Position numbers and translations under genes: made by a program | Shown: one piece after another, positions 9,076-17,701 of the stretch | How the letters are laid out: the number at the start of each line of letters is the position of its first letter | Numbering within the stretch: position 1 is the stretch's first letter | Source: Dinghuibacter sp964544695 | GTDB lineage: Bacteria > Bacteroidota > Bacteroidia > Chitinophagales > Chitinophagaceae | Direction of reading: 5' to 3' | DNA length: 64,000 nt | Assembly (NCBI GenBank): GCA_964544695.1 | Contig: CAZJDB010000250.1 | Location: 70,258 to 134,257 of the forward strand | The notes under the pieces: model-generated | The model's database searches: none | What the model was told of the DNA's origin: nothing | The model's input: only the letters and a program-made list of their open reading frames with translations

Positions 9076-11252
9076 CGGAAGGTCGCGGATTGATCGCCTA
9101 CGCGAATGGTATAGGTACCTGATTCGATGACGGGTTTTTCCTGGTCTCCGATAAAGGCAAGGTCCGCGGGTTTCAGCGCGAACGTGACGGTTTTCGTTTC
9201 ACCGGGCATCAGGTCAATCTTTTGAAAGGCCCTCAGGCGCTTGAAATCGGGCGTAATACTGGCGTACCATTGGCTCGTAAAGAGCAATACGGATTCCTTT
9301 CCTTCCCGTTGCCCGGAATTGCGTACATCCACTGATACCCTCAGGGTCGCTGAATCCACCTTCAGATTACTGTAGGTAAAGGTCGTGTAGCTCAACCCCG
9401 TCCCAAATTCGTACAGGGGGCTGTATCCCAGTTGGTCATCCGGATTCCCGTTTTCCAGGTTCTTGCGATAATAGTTGACCAGGGCATTGGCGTACCGCGG
9501 ATAGGTAAAGGGAAGTTTTCCCGAGGGATTCACGCTACCCATCAGAATATCCGCCAGGGCCTCCCCGCCCTCGTTGCCCGGGTAATACACGGTTAGGGTA
9601 GCCGAGGCCAGCGCATCCGCGGAGGTGACGATGCGGGGCCTGCCCTCCGCAAGTACCAGTATAATGGGTTTACCCGTCTTTGCCAGTTCGGCGGCCAGGT
9701 TGAGCTGTTCCTCTGGCAGGTCCAGGTCATTGATATTGCCCGGGTTTTCCGCATACGACGATTCGCCCAGACACAATACGATCGCATCGACCGATGCGGC
9801 CGCCTGCACTGCTCCGGCGGGGTCGGCGGCATAGACTACCTTATCCTGACCCATCTTTTGCTGCAATGCCTGTAGGATCGTGTGATGGGTGGCTCCCCCC
9901 AATTGATCGTCGACGTCTCCCTGCCAGGAATAGCTCCATCCCCCGTCCAGGGACCGAAGGGTATTCGCTGTGGGGCCCGTCACCAATATTTTGGCGCCCG
10001 CTGCCAGGGGCAATACATTCCCTTTATTCTTCAACAAGGTGATCGATTCCTCCGCTGCATGCAGGCTGGCCAGGCGATGCGCGTCCGAGCCGAAATCGGG
10101 ATAGTCCTCGGTGTGCGGCACGGGTTGGGTGAACAGGCCCAGTTCGTCCTTGAGGCGCAATATCCTCCGAACGGAAGCATCTATGCGCCCGATCGATACC
10201 TTCCCCTTTTTAACAAGGTCCAACAAGTAATTGTAAAAGGAATAATCGTAGGGGACCATGCTCATATCGATGCCTGCATTGACCGCCAGCAGCACTGCAT
10301 CTTCCTGGGTAGGCGCTATGTGATGCCGGTCGTGGAGGTACTTGATGTCCTGCCAGTCCGTCACGATCACACCATCAAATCCCAACTCTCCCCTCAGCAC
10401 ATCGGTAAGGAGATATTTGCTGGCGTGCACCGGTACACCGTTGATTTCGGAAGAATTCACCATGACCGTTCCGGCACCTGCCTTTACGGCCGCCCTGAAG
10501 GAAGGCAGGAAATATTCCCGCATATACCGGTCAGGAATCCAGGCGGGAGTGCGGTCCTTGCCACTCAGGGGATAACTGTATCCCAGGTAATGTTTCATGC
10601 AAGCGGCAACGTGGTATTTGTCATAGGGTCGGTCCCCCTGGTAGCCACGGACAGTGGCCGCGCCCATGGTTGCACACAAATAGGGATCCTCCCCGTAAGT
10701 CTCATACATCCTGGGCCAAAGGGGGGACTTACCCAAATCAAGGACGGGTGAAAAGTTCCAGGGAACGTAACCTGCCCTCGTTTCGTAGGCCGTGATTTCC
10801 GCTGCCTGCCGGACGAGCTCGGGATTAAAGGTGGCAGCCTGCCCTATTTCCTGGGGAAACAAGGTCGAGCCCAACACGTAATTGTCCCCGTGAATAGCGT
10901 CTATTCCATAAATCACAGGGATTTTCAGGCGGGTATGCCCTGCCTCTTCCTGGATCGCGGTGATGAGCTCTTTCCACTTTTCCCTGCTCAGGGCATGCCC
11001 TGAGGTATTCAGTAGGGAGCCCACGTGGTGGGTTACCACCGCCTCCCTTAATTTGGCCGTATCGATGGTCACATTCGGGCCAAGCACCACGTCGATCGTT
11101 ACCTGGGTCATCTGGCCCACCTTTTCCTCCAGCGTCATTTTCGACATCAGCGCTTCCACTCTCTTTTCCCGCGCAGGATCATGCTGCGCCGACGCGGTCA
11201 CTACGGCGAATACCCCGCAGGCACAAAAAAGCATTTTGTTGAACATGGTCAT
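9030..11252 (-). CDS. Glycoside hydrolase family 3, periplasmic beta-glucosidase type
   Basis: This 740-residue secreted GH3 enzyme has a signal peptide ending TASAQ. The family order is intact: the N-terminal barrel has the nucleophile Asp299 in DGVIVTDWQD and substrate-binding KHYLGY, followed by the alpha/beta sandwich and the C-terminal fibronectin-like domain (YTTFTYSNL, VTFALKPADLAFIG). It resembles BglX-like beta-glucosidases and would cleave terminal beta-glucosyl or xylosyl residues. The ATG overlaps the preceding EXPERA gene by 4 nt (ATGA), so translation is probably coupled. It is the last gene of a five-gene operon. Confidence 0.92.
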   Translation of the reverse strand: MTMFNKMLFCACGVFAVVTASAQHDPAREKRVEALMSKMTLEEKVGQMTQVTIDVVLGPNVTIDTAKLREAVVTHHVGSLLNTSGHALSREKWKELITAIQEEAGHTRLKIPVIYGIDAIHGDNYVLGSTLFPQEIGQAATFNPELVRQAAEITAYETRAGYVPWNFSPVLDLGKSPLWPRMYETYGEDPYLCATMGAATVRGYQGDRPYDKYHVAACMKHYLGYSYPLSGKDRTPAWIPDRYMREYFLPSFRAAVKAGAGTVMVNSSEINGVPVHASKYLLTDVLRGELGFDGVIVTDWQDIKYLHDRHHIAPTQEDAVLLAVNAGIDMSMVPYDYSFYNYLLDLVKKGKVSIGRIDASVRRILRLKDELGLFTQPVPHTEDYPDFGSDAHRLASLHAAEESITLLKNKGNVLPLAAGAKILVTGPTANTLRSLDGGWSYSWQGDVDDQLGGATHHTILQALQQKMGQDKVVYAADPAGAVQAAASVDAIVLCLGESSYAENPGNINDLDLPEEQLNLAAELAKTGKPIILVLAEGRPRIVTSADALASATLTVYYPGNEGGEALADILMGSVNPSGKLPFTYPRYANALVNYYRKNLENGNPDDQLGYSPLYEFGTGLSYTTFTYSNLKVDSATLRVSVDVRNSGQREGKESVLLFTSQWYASITPDFKRLRAFQKIDLMPGETKTVTFALKPADLAFIGDQEKPVIESGTYTIRVGDQSATFRYSSPMPSKPSEGRL

Positions 11253-11755
11253 TTATTTTTAGCATCGAATGGCCTGTCCGAAGGCCACATCCTATACAGA
11301 ACGATCAATGGAAAAATAATCCAGGCCGCGTTAGCCAAAAACACCCTCCCCACATCCGGGGTCGGGACCTCTCCCGCCACCTCCTCGAAAAGGATGATTG
11401 TCACGTTGGTCAGCATCACCGAAGCCCACATGATCGAGGGAAGACGAATCCAGTTTTTTCCCTTGGCAAAGGCGTACAGGCCGAAAATATAATAGGGTCC
11501 AAAAACCAGGGCATCGATCCAGATCGTCGCCCTCCACCAGGCCGGCCTGGCCATCAGCACCGGGTCGAAGCGGCTCCCGTACCAGTGTACCAAATCCACA
11601 AGAGCGTGGGGTGGCCAAACGGGATAGGAGAAATGGGCCGGATCCGCAATCACCAGTTGCTCCAGGTCCACGATATAGGTAATGAAAAACAAGTTGATCG
11701 CATAGAACACGAGGATGGCGATATCCAACGGCCTTTTGCGAAGGGGTATACTCAT
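11249..11755 (-). CDS. EXPERA/emopamil-binding-like membrane protein
   Basis: This 168-residue protein has four hydrophobic segments. It begins MSIPLRKRPLDIAILVFYAINLFF from ATG 11755, which overlaps the upstream stop as ATGA and is therefore preferred over an upstream frame start at 11806. The spacing of the helices and the conserved polar residues (D in YIVDLEQ, WWRATIWIDALVFGP, and E in FEEVAGE) fit the EXPERA domain of the EBP/TMEM97/DUF2781 group. Family members bind sterol-like or hydrophobic ligands or isomerise them; the bacterial role is unknown. It sits between a haem-binding protein and GH3 in a tightly packed operon. Confidence 0.7.
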   Translation of the reverse strand: MSIPLRKRPLDIAILVFYAINLFFITYIVDLEQLVIADPAHFSYPVWPPHALVDLVHWYGSRFDPVLMARPAWWRATIWIDALVFGPYYIFGLYAFAKGKNWIRLPSIMWASVMLTNVTIILFEEVAGEVPTPDVGRVFLANAAWIIFPLIVLYRMWPSDRPFDAKNK

Positions 11756-12222
11756 AACGTCGCCTTGGTGGTGTCTGCAATGCTTTTTGCCAGGCTTTCC
11801 GCCCAATCGATGAGCATCTTCTTCTGTTCGGGGCTGAGCCTTGCATCTTTGTGCACGTCGGTGTAAGTAGACAGTGGCATGGTTCCGTTCTCCAAGGTTT
11901 CGGCAATGTCTTTGAGGCGCTTCACCTTCCGCTTGACGGTATAGTCGTCGTACGTATCGAAATTCAGGTGCCTCTTTCCTCCCCTGATATGATACGCCAC
12001 GAACCAGGATACGGGAGCCACCTGGTCGAACCAGGGATACCGGGAGTTATTGGAATGACAATCGTAACACGCCGCTGCCAGGAGGACTTCCACACTGTCC
12101 GGCAAGGGATAGTGATTCTTAAGCGCTGCAGGCGTGGGTTCTTTGGACTGGTTTTTGGCCGGCCGGTACAACTGAATTGCAACCAGGACGACCAGGAAGG
12201 TGAGGAGGATTTTTTTGAACAT
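11752..12222 (-). CDS. Haem-binding domain protein (single c-type motif)
   Basis: This 156-residue protein has an N-terminal hydrophobic anchor (residues 4-18) and one CxxCH haem site, CYDCH at 52-56, in the context AACYDCHSNNSRYPW. This is diagnostic of the Bacteroidota haem_bd family, which sits in the periplasm on a membrane anchor. The following histidines and tryptophans (WFVAYHIRGGKRHLNF) complete the fold. It probably takes part in periplasmic electron transfer, but no partner oxidase is encoded in the window. The start follows the permease gene by 6 nt and its stop overlaps the EXPERA gene. Confidence 0.85.
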   Translation of the reverse strand: MFKKILLTFLVVLVAIQLYRPAKNQSKEPTPAALKNHYPLPDSVEVLLAAACYDCHSNNSRYPWFDQVAPVSWFVAYHIRGGKRHLNFDTYDDYTVKRKVKRLKDIAETLENGTMPLSTYTDVHKDARLSPEQKKMLIDWAESLAKSIADTTKATL

Positions 12223-12228
12223 AGCGCG

Positions 12229-13554
12229 TTAAATATACTCGATTCTTCTTTGCTGAAGCACCTGCCAGATCAATTCCGCAGTTCCCAGCAACCCCAGCGC
12301 AAACAACGCAGGCTTCCAGGCATGTCCCGAATCCGACAAGGCTCCTCCCAGGGCGAATGCGTATATCCCTACGGGCAACAGGAAGAGCAGGCTAATAACC
12401 GTTAGGCCTCCTGGAATTCTGAAGGGCCGGGCTTCGTCCGGAACCCGGATGCGCAGTACGATCAGACTGATGAATTCCAGAAACAAAGCAGCTCCGTATA
12501 GCGTAATATCGATCACCACCAGGTCGATGAAGGTCCACAGGATCATCAGGCTCACCACCGAGGCGCAAATGATAATGGAGATATAGGGCGTCCCGAAACG
12601 CGGATGCAGCATGCTGAGCTTTCCCGGAAGGAGCTTGTCATCGGCCATGGCCTTGGGCACCTGGCAAACGGACAAAAGCACCGCGGCGAACAAGCCCAGG
12701 GAACTCGCCATGCCGCCCAAAGCCAGGAGTCTGCCCAACCAGGCACCGCCCACCAGGACGCCAAGGGCCGGAAAACCCTTTTCGCCAAGCACAGCCGGAT
12801 CGATCCCCGATCCCCTGGCCGTCAGCAAGGTCAGTACGTAGACAATCAGGATTCCTATAAATGCAACCCCGATGGATATCACGTATGACCGGGCCGGCCT
12901 TTCTACCTGGTCTGCATAAGTCGTCGTATTGTCCCAGCCCAGCATGTTCCACATCACGGTATAACATCCCAACCCGATAGAAGTTGACCCCAGACCTTTG
13001 AAAGACATCGGGGTAAAATGATACGCGCCGGGACCCAGGTGTGCGAATCCAAGGAAGAACAGGATGAGAAAAGGGGTCAGGACGGCTACGCCCAGCAAGA
13101 GGCTGACCCTGCCCACCGGGACAATGCCCAGGATGTTCAACCCCGCACAGGACCATATCATGAAAAGACAAATGGGGATTTTCCAGGCCTCCAGTCCCGG
13201 AATGAAGAAGGAAGCATACTCGACAAACAGGACGGGATAAATGGCAAGGTCCACAAAAGTATACAGCCACGTCCACCAACCTTCGAAAAAGCCCCATCGC
13301 AGACCCAATCCCCTTTTCACCCATTGGTAATATCCCCCGCCCACGGGCATCATGGCGTTCAGCTCGAGTACCATCAGGATGGTCGGAATATCCCACAGTA
13401 ATGGGGTTATCAGGAGGATCAGCAACGCGCCATCCCTGCCTCCGTAGGTCAGGAGTGGTTCCATGCCATAGGGTCCCCCCGACACGGTAAAGAAAATCAC
13501 GGCAACCAGGCCCAGGGGGCGTAGTAACGAGTGTTTCTTGGGTGGCCTCGCCAT
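12229..13554 (-). CDS. APC-family amino acid permease
   Basis: This 441-residue membrane protein has about twelve hydrophobic segments. The first helix pair begins LGLVAVIFFTVSGGPYGMEPL, which includes the GxxxG-type unwound segment of APC transporters. The next helix has GGGYYQWVKRGLG. The best general match is the amino acid/polyamine/organocation superfamily, close to polyamine or amino-acid permeases from plants and bacteria. The substrate is not determinable. Its ATG overlaps the stop of the thioredoxin gene by one base (TGATG), which indicates coupling, and a haem-binding protein gene follows after 6 nt. Confidence 0.85.
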   Translation of the reverse strand: MARPPKKHSLLRPLGLVAVIFFTVSGGPYGMEPLLTYGGRDGALLILLITPLLWDIPTILMVLELNAMMPVGGGYYQWVKRGLGLRWGFFEGWWTWLYTFVDLAIYPVLFVEYASFFIPGLEAWKIPICLFMIWSCAGLNILGIVPVGRVSLLLGVAVLTPFLILFFLGFAHLGPGAYHFTPMSFKGLGSTSIGLGCYTVMWNMLGWDNTTTYADQVERPARSYVISIGVAFIGILIVYVLTLLTARGSGIDPAVLGEKGFPALGVLVGGAWLGRLLALGGMASSLGLFAAVLLSVCQVPKAMADDKLLPGKLSMLHPRFGTPYISIIICASVVSLMILWTFIDLVVIDITLYGAALFLEFISLIVLRIRVPDEARPFRIPGGLTVISLLFLLPVGIYAFALGGALSDSGHAWKPALFALGLLGTAELIWQVLQQRRIEYI

Positions 13555-14675
13555 CAGTAGTATCTCCCGATAAAAGGATCGTCTACAATCGCCTTTTTCA
13601 GGGCAGCCGCGTCGATGGGTCCCTGGGTGGCATACACGATCTTTCCCCCCGGCTCCACCAGCAAGGTATAGGGCAGGGCTCCCTGCCAGTGGGGATCTAT
13701 GGCCTCGATAAGTTTATATTTATCGTCCACGTCGTAGAGGTAATTGGTAGCGGAGGCCTCTTGCTTTTTCAAAAATGCCCGCACTTTTTGGCCTGCCCCG
13801 GGGTCATCGGCGCTGATACTGATGAATTCGAAGGCCCTGTTCCGGTACATGCGGTTGATCGTAATGAAATCGGGGAACTCCGTCACGCATGGACCGCACC
13901 ACGTAGCCCAGACATTGATGAGGCGCAGTGAATCGGAGTGATTGGCCACCACGTCTTTCAAGGCCGCAGTTCCGATGGTATCCAGTACTACGGGCTCCGA
14001 AGCCCATTCGGCACCTACTTTCGCCCTCCAATCGCTTTTTTCAGCCCATTTGATGGAGCATCCGAAAACTTTGGTGGTCGGCACGGGCACCTCGCGCCCC
14101 GCCAGCAGGGCCTCGATGGCCGCACGGGCATCCTGGGTATGGGGCGTTTTACCCGGTTTCTCCACGTCGTCCACCCTTCCCGAATACCGGAGCCGCCTTT
14201 GCGCATCGAATATAAACACATGAGGCGTGGCGATGGGCCCATATGCCTGTGCTGCCGCCTCGGTATCCCCATCGTAGAGGTAGGGGAACGAAAAGTGCTT
14301 GTCCTTTGCCCGTATTTTCATCTCCCCGAAAGAATCTCCCAGGTCGGTATAACCCATTTCACTCAGTTGCACCGACCGTGGATCGTTGGGCATAATGGCA
14401 ACCAAACGCACCCCTTTGTCACGGTAGTCCTGGGCCAGGGCATTTATTCTGTCCTCGTAGGCTTGCGCCGTGGGACAATGGTTGCAGGTGAATACGATCA
14501 CCAGAATTTTGGCGTCCCTGAAGTCTGACAGAGAGTAGGTCTTGCCGTCAACCCCCGGCAGGTGGAAGTCCGGGGCCGGGGAGCCGATCGCCAAAGTGGG
14601 ATGCGGGTCCCCCGACGAGCGCGGGCGCGCCCAGGCCGAACCGGCCAGCATCACCAAACCGAGAAGCCATTTCAT
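13554..14675 (-). CDS. Double thioredoxin-fold protein (AhpC/TSA-like plus TlpA-like)
   Basis: This 373-residue secreted protein has a signal peptide (ending near SAWA) and two redox domains. The first, about 25-165, is a redoxin/AhpC-TSA-type fold with FTCNHCPTAQAYEDR (Cys64, Cys67). The second, about 225-370, is a TlpA/ResA-like thioredoxin with VWATWCGPC (Cys260, Cys263). A conserved FGCSIKWA segment lies between them. Such tandem proteins are common in Bacteroidota and are thought to reduce periplasmic thiols or support c-type cytochrome assembly, which agrees with the haem-binding gene in the operon. Its start is 39 nt from the divergent receiver-like gene. Confidence 0.85.
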   Translation of the reverse strand: MKWLLGLVMLAGSAWARPRSSGDPHPTLAIGSPAPDFHLPGVDGKTYSLSDFRDAKILVIVFTCNHCPTAQAYEDRINALAQDYRDKGVRLVAIMPNDPRSVQLSEMGYTDLGDSFGEMKIRAKDKHFSFPYLYDGDTEAAAQAYGPIATPHVFIFDAQRRLRYSGRVDDVEKPGKTPHTQDARAAIEALLAGREVPVPTTKVFGCSIKWAEKSDWRAKVGAEWASEPVVLDTIGTAALKDVVANHSDSLRLINVWATWCGPCVTEFPDFITINRMYRNRAFEFISISADDPGAGQKVRAFLKKQEASATNYLYDVDDKYKLIEAIDPHWQGALPYTLLVEPGGKIVYATQGPIDAAALKKAIVDDPFIGRYY

Positions 14676-14679
14676 AACA

Positions 14680-14687
14680 GAAATATA
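14680..14687 (-). promoter_or_regulatory. Near-consensus -7 box, thioredoxin operon
   Basis: On the minus strand this reads TATATTTC, one base from TAnnTTTG. It ends 4 nt before the ATG at 14675, so the mRNA would have little or no leader. No convincing -33 box is visible. Confidence 0.35.
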
Positions 14688-14702
14688 GGTAATTAAATCC
14701 TA

Positions 14703-14710
14703 TACCTTTG
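14703..14710 (+). promoter_or_regulatory. Perfect -7 box TACCTTTG, 4 nt before ATG
   Basis: The box matches the Bacteroidota -7 consensus TAnnTTTG exactly and is separated from the ATG at 14715 by four bases (CGCC). Transcription from it would start at or next to the initiation codon. A -33 TTG at the right distance is not evident. Confidence 0.5.
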
Positions 14711-14714
14711 CGCC

Positions 14715-15056
14715 ATGGAACCCTCCGTCAAAAAAATTCTGGTCATTGGAAAGGATCCGGACATACTTAAAACGGTCCTCCGCCTCCTGAACGACTTCAA
14801 GGCAGCCAGGTATCAGGGAATCGGCGCCCAAAGCGTGGAGGAAGCGCAAAGCATTTTTTCCCGCGAGCCAACGGACATGATCCTTATCACCAACGGACTA
14901 AGCGATGCGGAAATCGGAGAGGTACGGACCAAACTTAAGAAACAGGGCGTTCCCGTGATCCAGCACTACGGAGGCGGGAGCGGCCTACTTTTCAACGAGC
15001 TTACCTATTTTCTAACACGCGCAAACACCGCACATGGTAAAGACCATTCTGCATAA
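14715..15056 (+). CDS. Degenerate response-regulator receiver domain (pseudo-receiver)
   Basis: This 113-residue single-domain protein has the alternating strand/helix pattern of a receiver: KKILVIGKDPDILK at the start, the middle strand DMILITNGLS, and the later strand VPVIQHYGG. The acidic pair is partly kept (KDPD). The phosphoacceptor Asp expected at the end of strand 3 is replaced by Thr59/Asn60, and the Thr/Ser after strand 4 is not obvious, so phosphorylation is unlikely. It overlaps the pirin gene by 23 nt, which suggests a joint transcript. A stand-alone pseudo-receiver acting through protein contact is plausible; no partner kinase is nearby. Confidence 0.6.
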   Translation: MEPSVKKILVIGKDPDILKTVLRLLNDFKAARYQGIGAQSVEEAQSIFSREPTDMILITNGLSDAEIGEVRTKLKKQGVPVIQHYGGGSGLLFNELTYFLTRANTAHGKDHSA

Positions 15057-15813
15057 GGCTTCCGATCGCTTCGAAGTCCGCTCCGACCGCGGCTCATCTT
15101 ATTTTTCCTTCAGCTTTGGGGACAGATACCGCGAAGACCGCCTGGGTTTCGGGGCGCTCAGGGTCATCAATGACGATACCATCCCGCCGGGCATGGGCTT
15201 TGGCAGCCATCCCCACGACAACATGGAGATCATCAGTATCGTGTTGGAGGGTGAAGTAACACACCGGGACAACCTGGGAACCGAATCCATTTCCACCCCC
15301 CGGAGGCTCCAGGTGATTTCCGCGGGGACGGGATTATATCACAGCGAGGTCAACGAAAACGCCGCTGCAACCTGCAGTATGTTGCAAATTTGGGTATACC
15401 CCGACCGGCTCAACGTCAAGCCGCATTATCAACAAGCGGATTATACGTTCCCCCCGACACCCGGCGCCTGGGAATTGGTCATCGCGCCTCTCGCGGAGGG
15501 CGCCGCTCCTCAAGTCGGGGCCGCCGCTCCACTAGTCGGGGCCGCCGTGCCGCCGGTGCCCGCCGGGATCAATCAGTCAGCCTGGTTCCACCTTGGAAAC
15601 CTCCCTTCGGACTCCAGCCAGCCTTATACTTTGAAAAAAGAAGGCAACGGCCTCTACGTTTTCGTCATCGAAGGAAGCGTCTCGGTCGAGGGCCAAAACC
15701 TGGGCTACCGAGACGGCCTGGGCATTTCAGGCGCGGAAAAGGTAAACGTGCTCGCCCTTTCCCCCTCCCTGCTCCTGCTCATGGAGGTCCCGATGGTCGA
15801 CTTTATGGTTTGA
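15034..15813 (+). CDS. Pirin-family bicupin protein
   Basis: This 259-residue protein has the pirin N-terminal cupin. The metal-binding signature FGSHPHDNMEIISIVLEG is followed by a VTHRD segment and the ISAGTGLYHSE strand that supplies further ligands. The C-terminal cupin is of the YhhW-like kind. Relatives such as YhhW can oxidise quercetin; others act in redox sensing. The linker between the cupins (residues 157-177) is enlarged by an in-frame 21-bp repeat rich in Ala and Pro. The start lies inside the pseudo-receiver gene, and the end overlaps the convergent GH127 gene by 11 nt. Confidence 0.88.
   Translation: MVKTILHKASDRFEVRSDRGSSYFSFSFGDRYREDRLGFGALRVINDDTIPPGMGFGSHPHDNMEIISIVLEGEVTHRDNLGTESISTPRRLQVISAGTGLYHSEVNENAAATCSMLQIWVYPDRLNVKPHYQQADYTFPPTPGAWELVIAPLAEGAAPQVGAAAPLVGAAVPPVPAGINQSAWFHLGNLPSDSSQPYTLKKEGNGLYVFVIEGSVSVEGQNLGYRDGLGISGAEKVNVLALSPSLLLLMEVPMVDFMV
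15502..15564 (+). repeat. Three-copy 21-bp tandem repeat in the pirin linker
   Basis: Units at 15502-15522, 15523-15543 and 15544-15564 encode AAPQVGA, AAPLVGA and AVPPVPA. The first two differ at only a few bases. The repeat keeps the reading frame and lengthens the linker between the two cupin domains. Confidence 0.8.
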
Positions 15814-17701
15814 CGGGAAAGGTCACCTGCCTGAGGATGGTCCCACCCATGGGCACAAGCCATACGGACTCCTGACCACCAGCCGAAGCATTATACAGGG
15901 AGACGCGAAAGCGCATTCTATCCGAGGCCTCGATCCCGCCCCCTGCATATTCGAGGCGCTCGACGCTATCGGGGCGGCCCACGACGCTATCCGGCACGTA
16001 AGTGTAGTCATAAAAGCCGGTCAGCGGATAGCCCCGACCCACACGCGCGCGCGCCGGTATTTCATGAGCCAGGACGAGGGGTCCGTGCACGAAGTAGACG
16101 GACCCCGTCAGATCCCGCTCCACCTTGTCGGCGGGGGTGAGCTCCAGGCGAACTGCTTCCCCCGGCTTCCAGGTTTTCGTTACCAGCAGGTATCCGTCCT
16201 TTTCCATGTAAGGAGCGCTGAGAGAAAATGCCGCTGCCCAACCGGGCTTGCGGATCGCCAGCGTAAATGGAAGGGGACGGGAGACCCGGACGACAAAGGT
16301 GATGGTATAGTCATAGGGATAATTCGTTTTTTCCTCGATGTCTAAAGGGACCCCTTGCCAAACAGTATGCAGCGAGCAGGGACCTAATAATGTCGCCACC
16401 GGTCCCTGAACGTCCTTCATCCACATGGATTGCACATAGTAAGGTGCTATGCGGCCCGCATTCGGGACACAGCAAACGGCCACATCCTGGTGCACCGGAC
16501 TGTATTTATACCGGGAGTGATCATGTCCCCCCGGCATGGAATACGAATTGTCCGTCTTCAGGTAAGCGATGCAGGATGCATTGGGATCCCGCGAACCCTG
16601 GGCGGCATTGAAGAAAAGGCGTTCCACCTTATCTCCGTACGCGGCGGAGCCCGTTTTTCCCAGCAGATCGGAATAACTGTCCAGGAGTTCCTGCAGCGAA
16701 CAATATTCATACCCCGTCCGCGTGGGGTCCTCTTGCCTGCCCCCGATCCACTCGTCACCCGCCGGAGCGCCAGATGGCGTGATCTCAAGGGCGACCTTTC
16801 GCAGGAATTCATCCAGGGCCCGCATGAGTTGTGGATCGCCCGAAGCATATGCCGCTGCGGCCACGGCGCGAATGTGTTCATATGTATGCACGCCGTGTCC
16901 CTGCAAATGATAAGAAGTATCCACGAGCTTGGCGAATTGGGCGTCCTCGTGCAGGGTTTCAGAAGAAAAGTCCTTGTACAGGAAAGAGGCATAATCCAAA
17001 TAGGCGCGCCGTCCTGTGAGCCGATAAAGCGCCTCCAGGACATCGGTGAACATCAGGCCATGCGAAAGCCCTCCAACGTCCGGTTTTTCGGAATAAAAGG
17101 GTCTGGAAGCTCCCGCCGGATAGTGCAACATTTCCTCATCCACGGCGCGCACCACAGCGTTTAACACAGTGCTGTCCCGGGTATATGCGTACCAGGCCAG
17201 CAGCCCGCGGAGCAGGGTGGTCTTCGCCCACAACTCTCCGTTTTCCCCATCGAATTGGTAACGCAGGTCCCTGTCGTACACCCCAAGGTATCCATCGGTA
17301 TCCTGCGTGGCCAGGATGCGTTGGACATGCGAAAATGCCTTCCTCAAAGCCGCGCTATCTCCCGCAAGCACCGCCGACCGGATAAATCCATCCCACCAGT
17401 TCCCTTGCGTTTCGCTGTTCCACCACAGGTATTGGACTTCCACTTCGGCGCCGTTCCCGACGACGCCCAGGTCTTTTTTCTTCACGGCTTTCGTCAGGCG
17501 ATCACGTCCGAAGATGTCGTCCTTCAGGATCAAATCGGGAGCCAGGCTGTCGAGGTGGCCCGTGAAGCCGCGAAGGTTATCGGCAATCTGCGCTTTCAAC
17601 CAACCCTCCGGTCGGACAGCGCCAAACGGAAACGGCTCAAAGCGTTGCCCCCGTGCAACCCCGTATATTAATAGCAATCCTATCAACTTTTTCGAAACCA
17701 T
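15803..17701 (-). CDS. GH127-like beta-L-arabinofuranosidase (DUF1680)
   Basis: The ATG at 17701 gives 632 residues with a signal peptide (MVSKKLIGLLLIYGVARGQ); a frame start at 17740 would mask it. The protein opens with FEPFPFGAVRPEGWLK and shows the (alpha/alpha)6 barrel pattern of DUF1680. The zinc-thiolate site of GH127 is represented by EYCSLQ and by the paired cysteines in VAVCCVPNAG at about residue 410. The C-terminal jelly-roll parts include the FTLAIRKPGWA motif typical of the family. It probably removes L-arabinofuranose or a similar pentose from glycans. It overlaps the upstream isomerase gene by 19 nt and closes the four-gene operon. Confidence 0.85.
   Translation of the reverse strand: MVSKKLIGLLLIYGVARGQRFEPFPFGAVRPEGWLKAQIADNLRGFTGHLDSLAPDLILKDDIFGRDRLTKAVKKKDLGVVGNGAEVEVQYLWWNSETQGNWWDGFIRSAVLAGDSAALRKAFSHVQRILATQDTDGYLGVYDRDLRYQFDGENGELWAKTTLLRGLLAWYAYTRDSTVLNAVVRAVDEEMLHYPAGASRPFYSEKPDVGGLSHGLMFTDVLEALYRLTGRRAYLDYASFLYKDFSSETLHEDAQFAKLVDTSYHLQGHGVHTYEHIRAVAAAAYASGDPQLMRALDEFLRKVALEITPSGAPAGDEWIGGRQEDPTRTGYEYCSLQELLDSYSDLLGKTGSAAYGDKVERLFFNAAQGSRDPNASCIAYLKTDNSYSMPGGHDHSRYKYSPVHQDVAVCCVPNAGRIAPYYVQSMWMKDVQGPVATLLGPCSLHTVWQGVPLDIEEKTNYPYDYTITFVVRVSRPLPFTLAIRKPGWAAAFSLSAPYMEKDGYLLVTKTWKPGEAVRLELTPADKVERDLTGSVYFVHGPLVLAHEIPARARVGRGYPLTGFYDYTYVPDSVVGRPDSVERLEYAGGGIEASDRMRFRVSLYNASAGGQESVWLVPMGGTILRQVTFPVKP

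Noticed and set aside
9882..10751. A 289-codon frame opposite GH3
   Set aside because: Shadow of a clear GH3 coding region; low-complexity sequence without domains.
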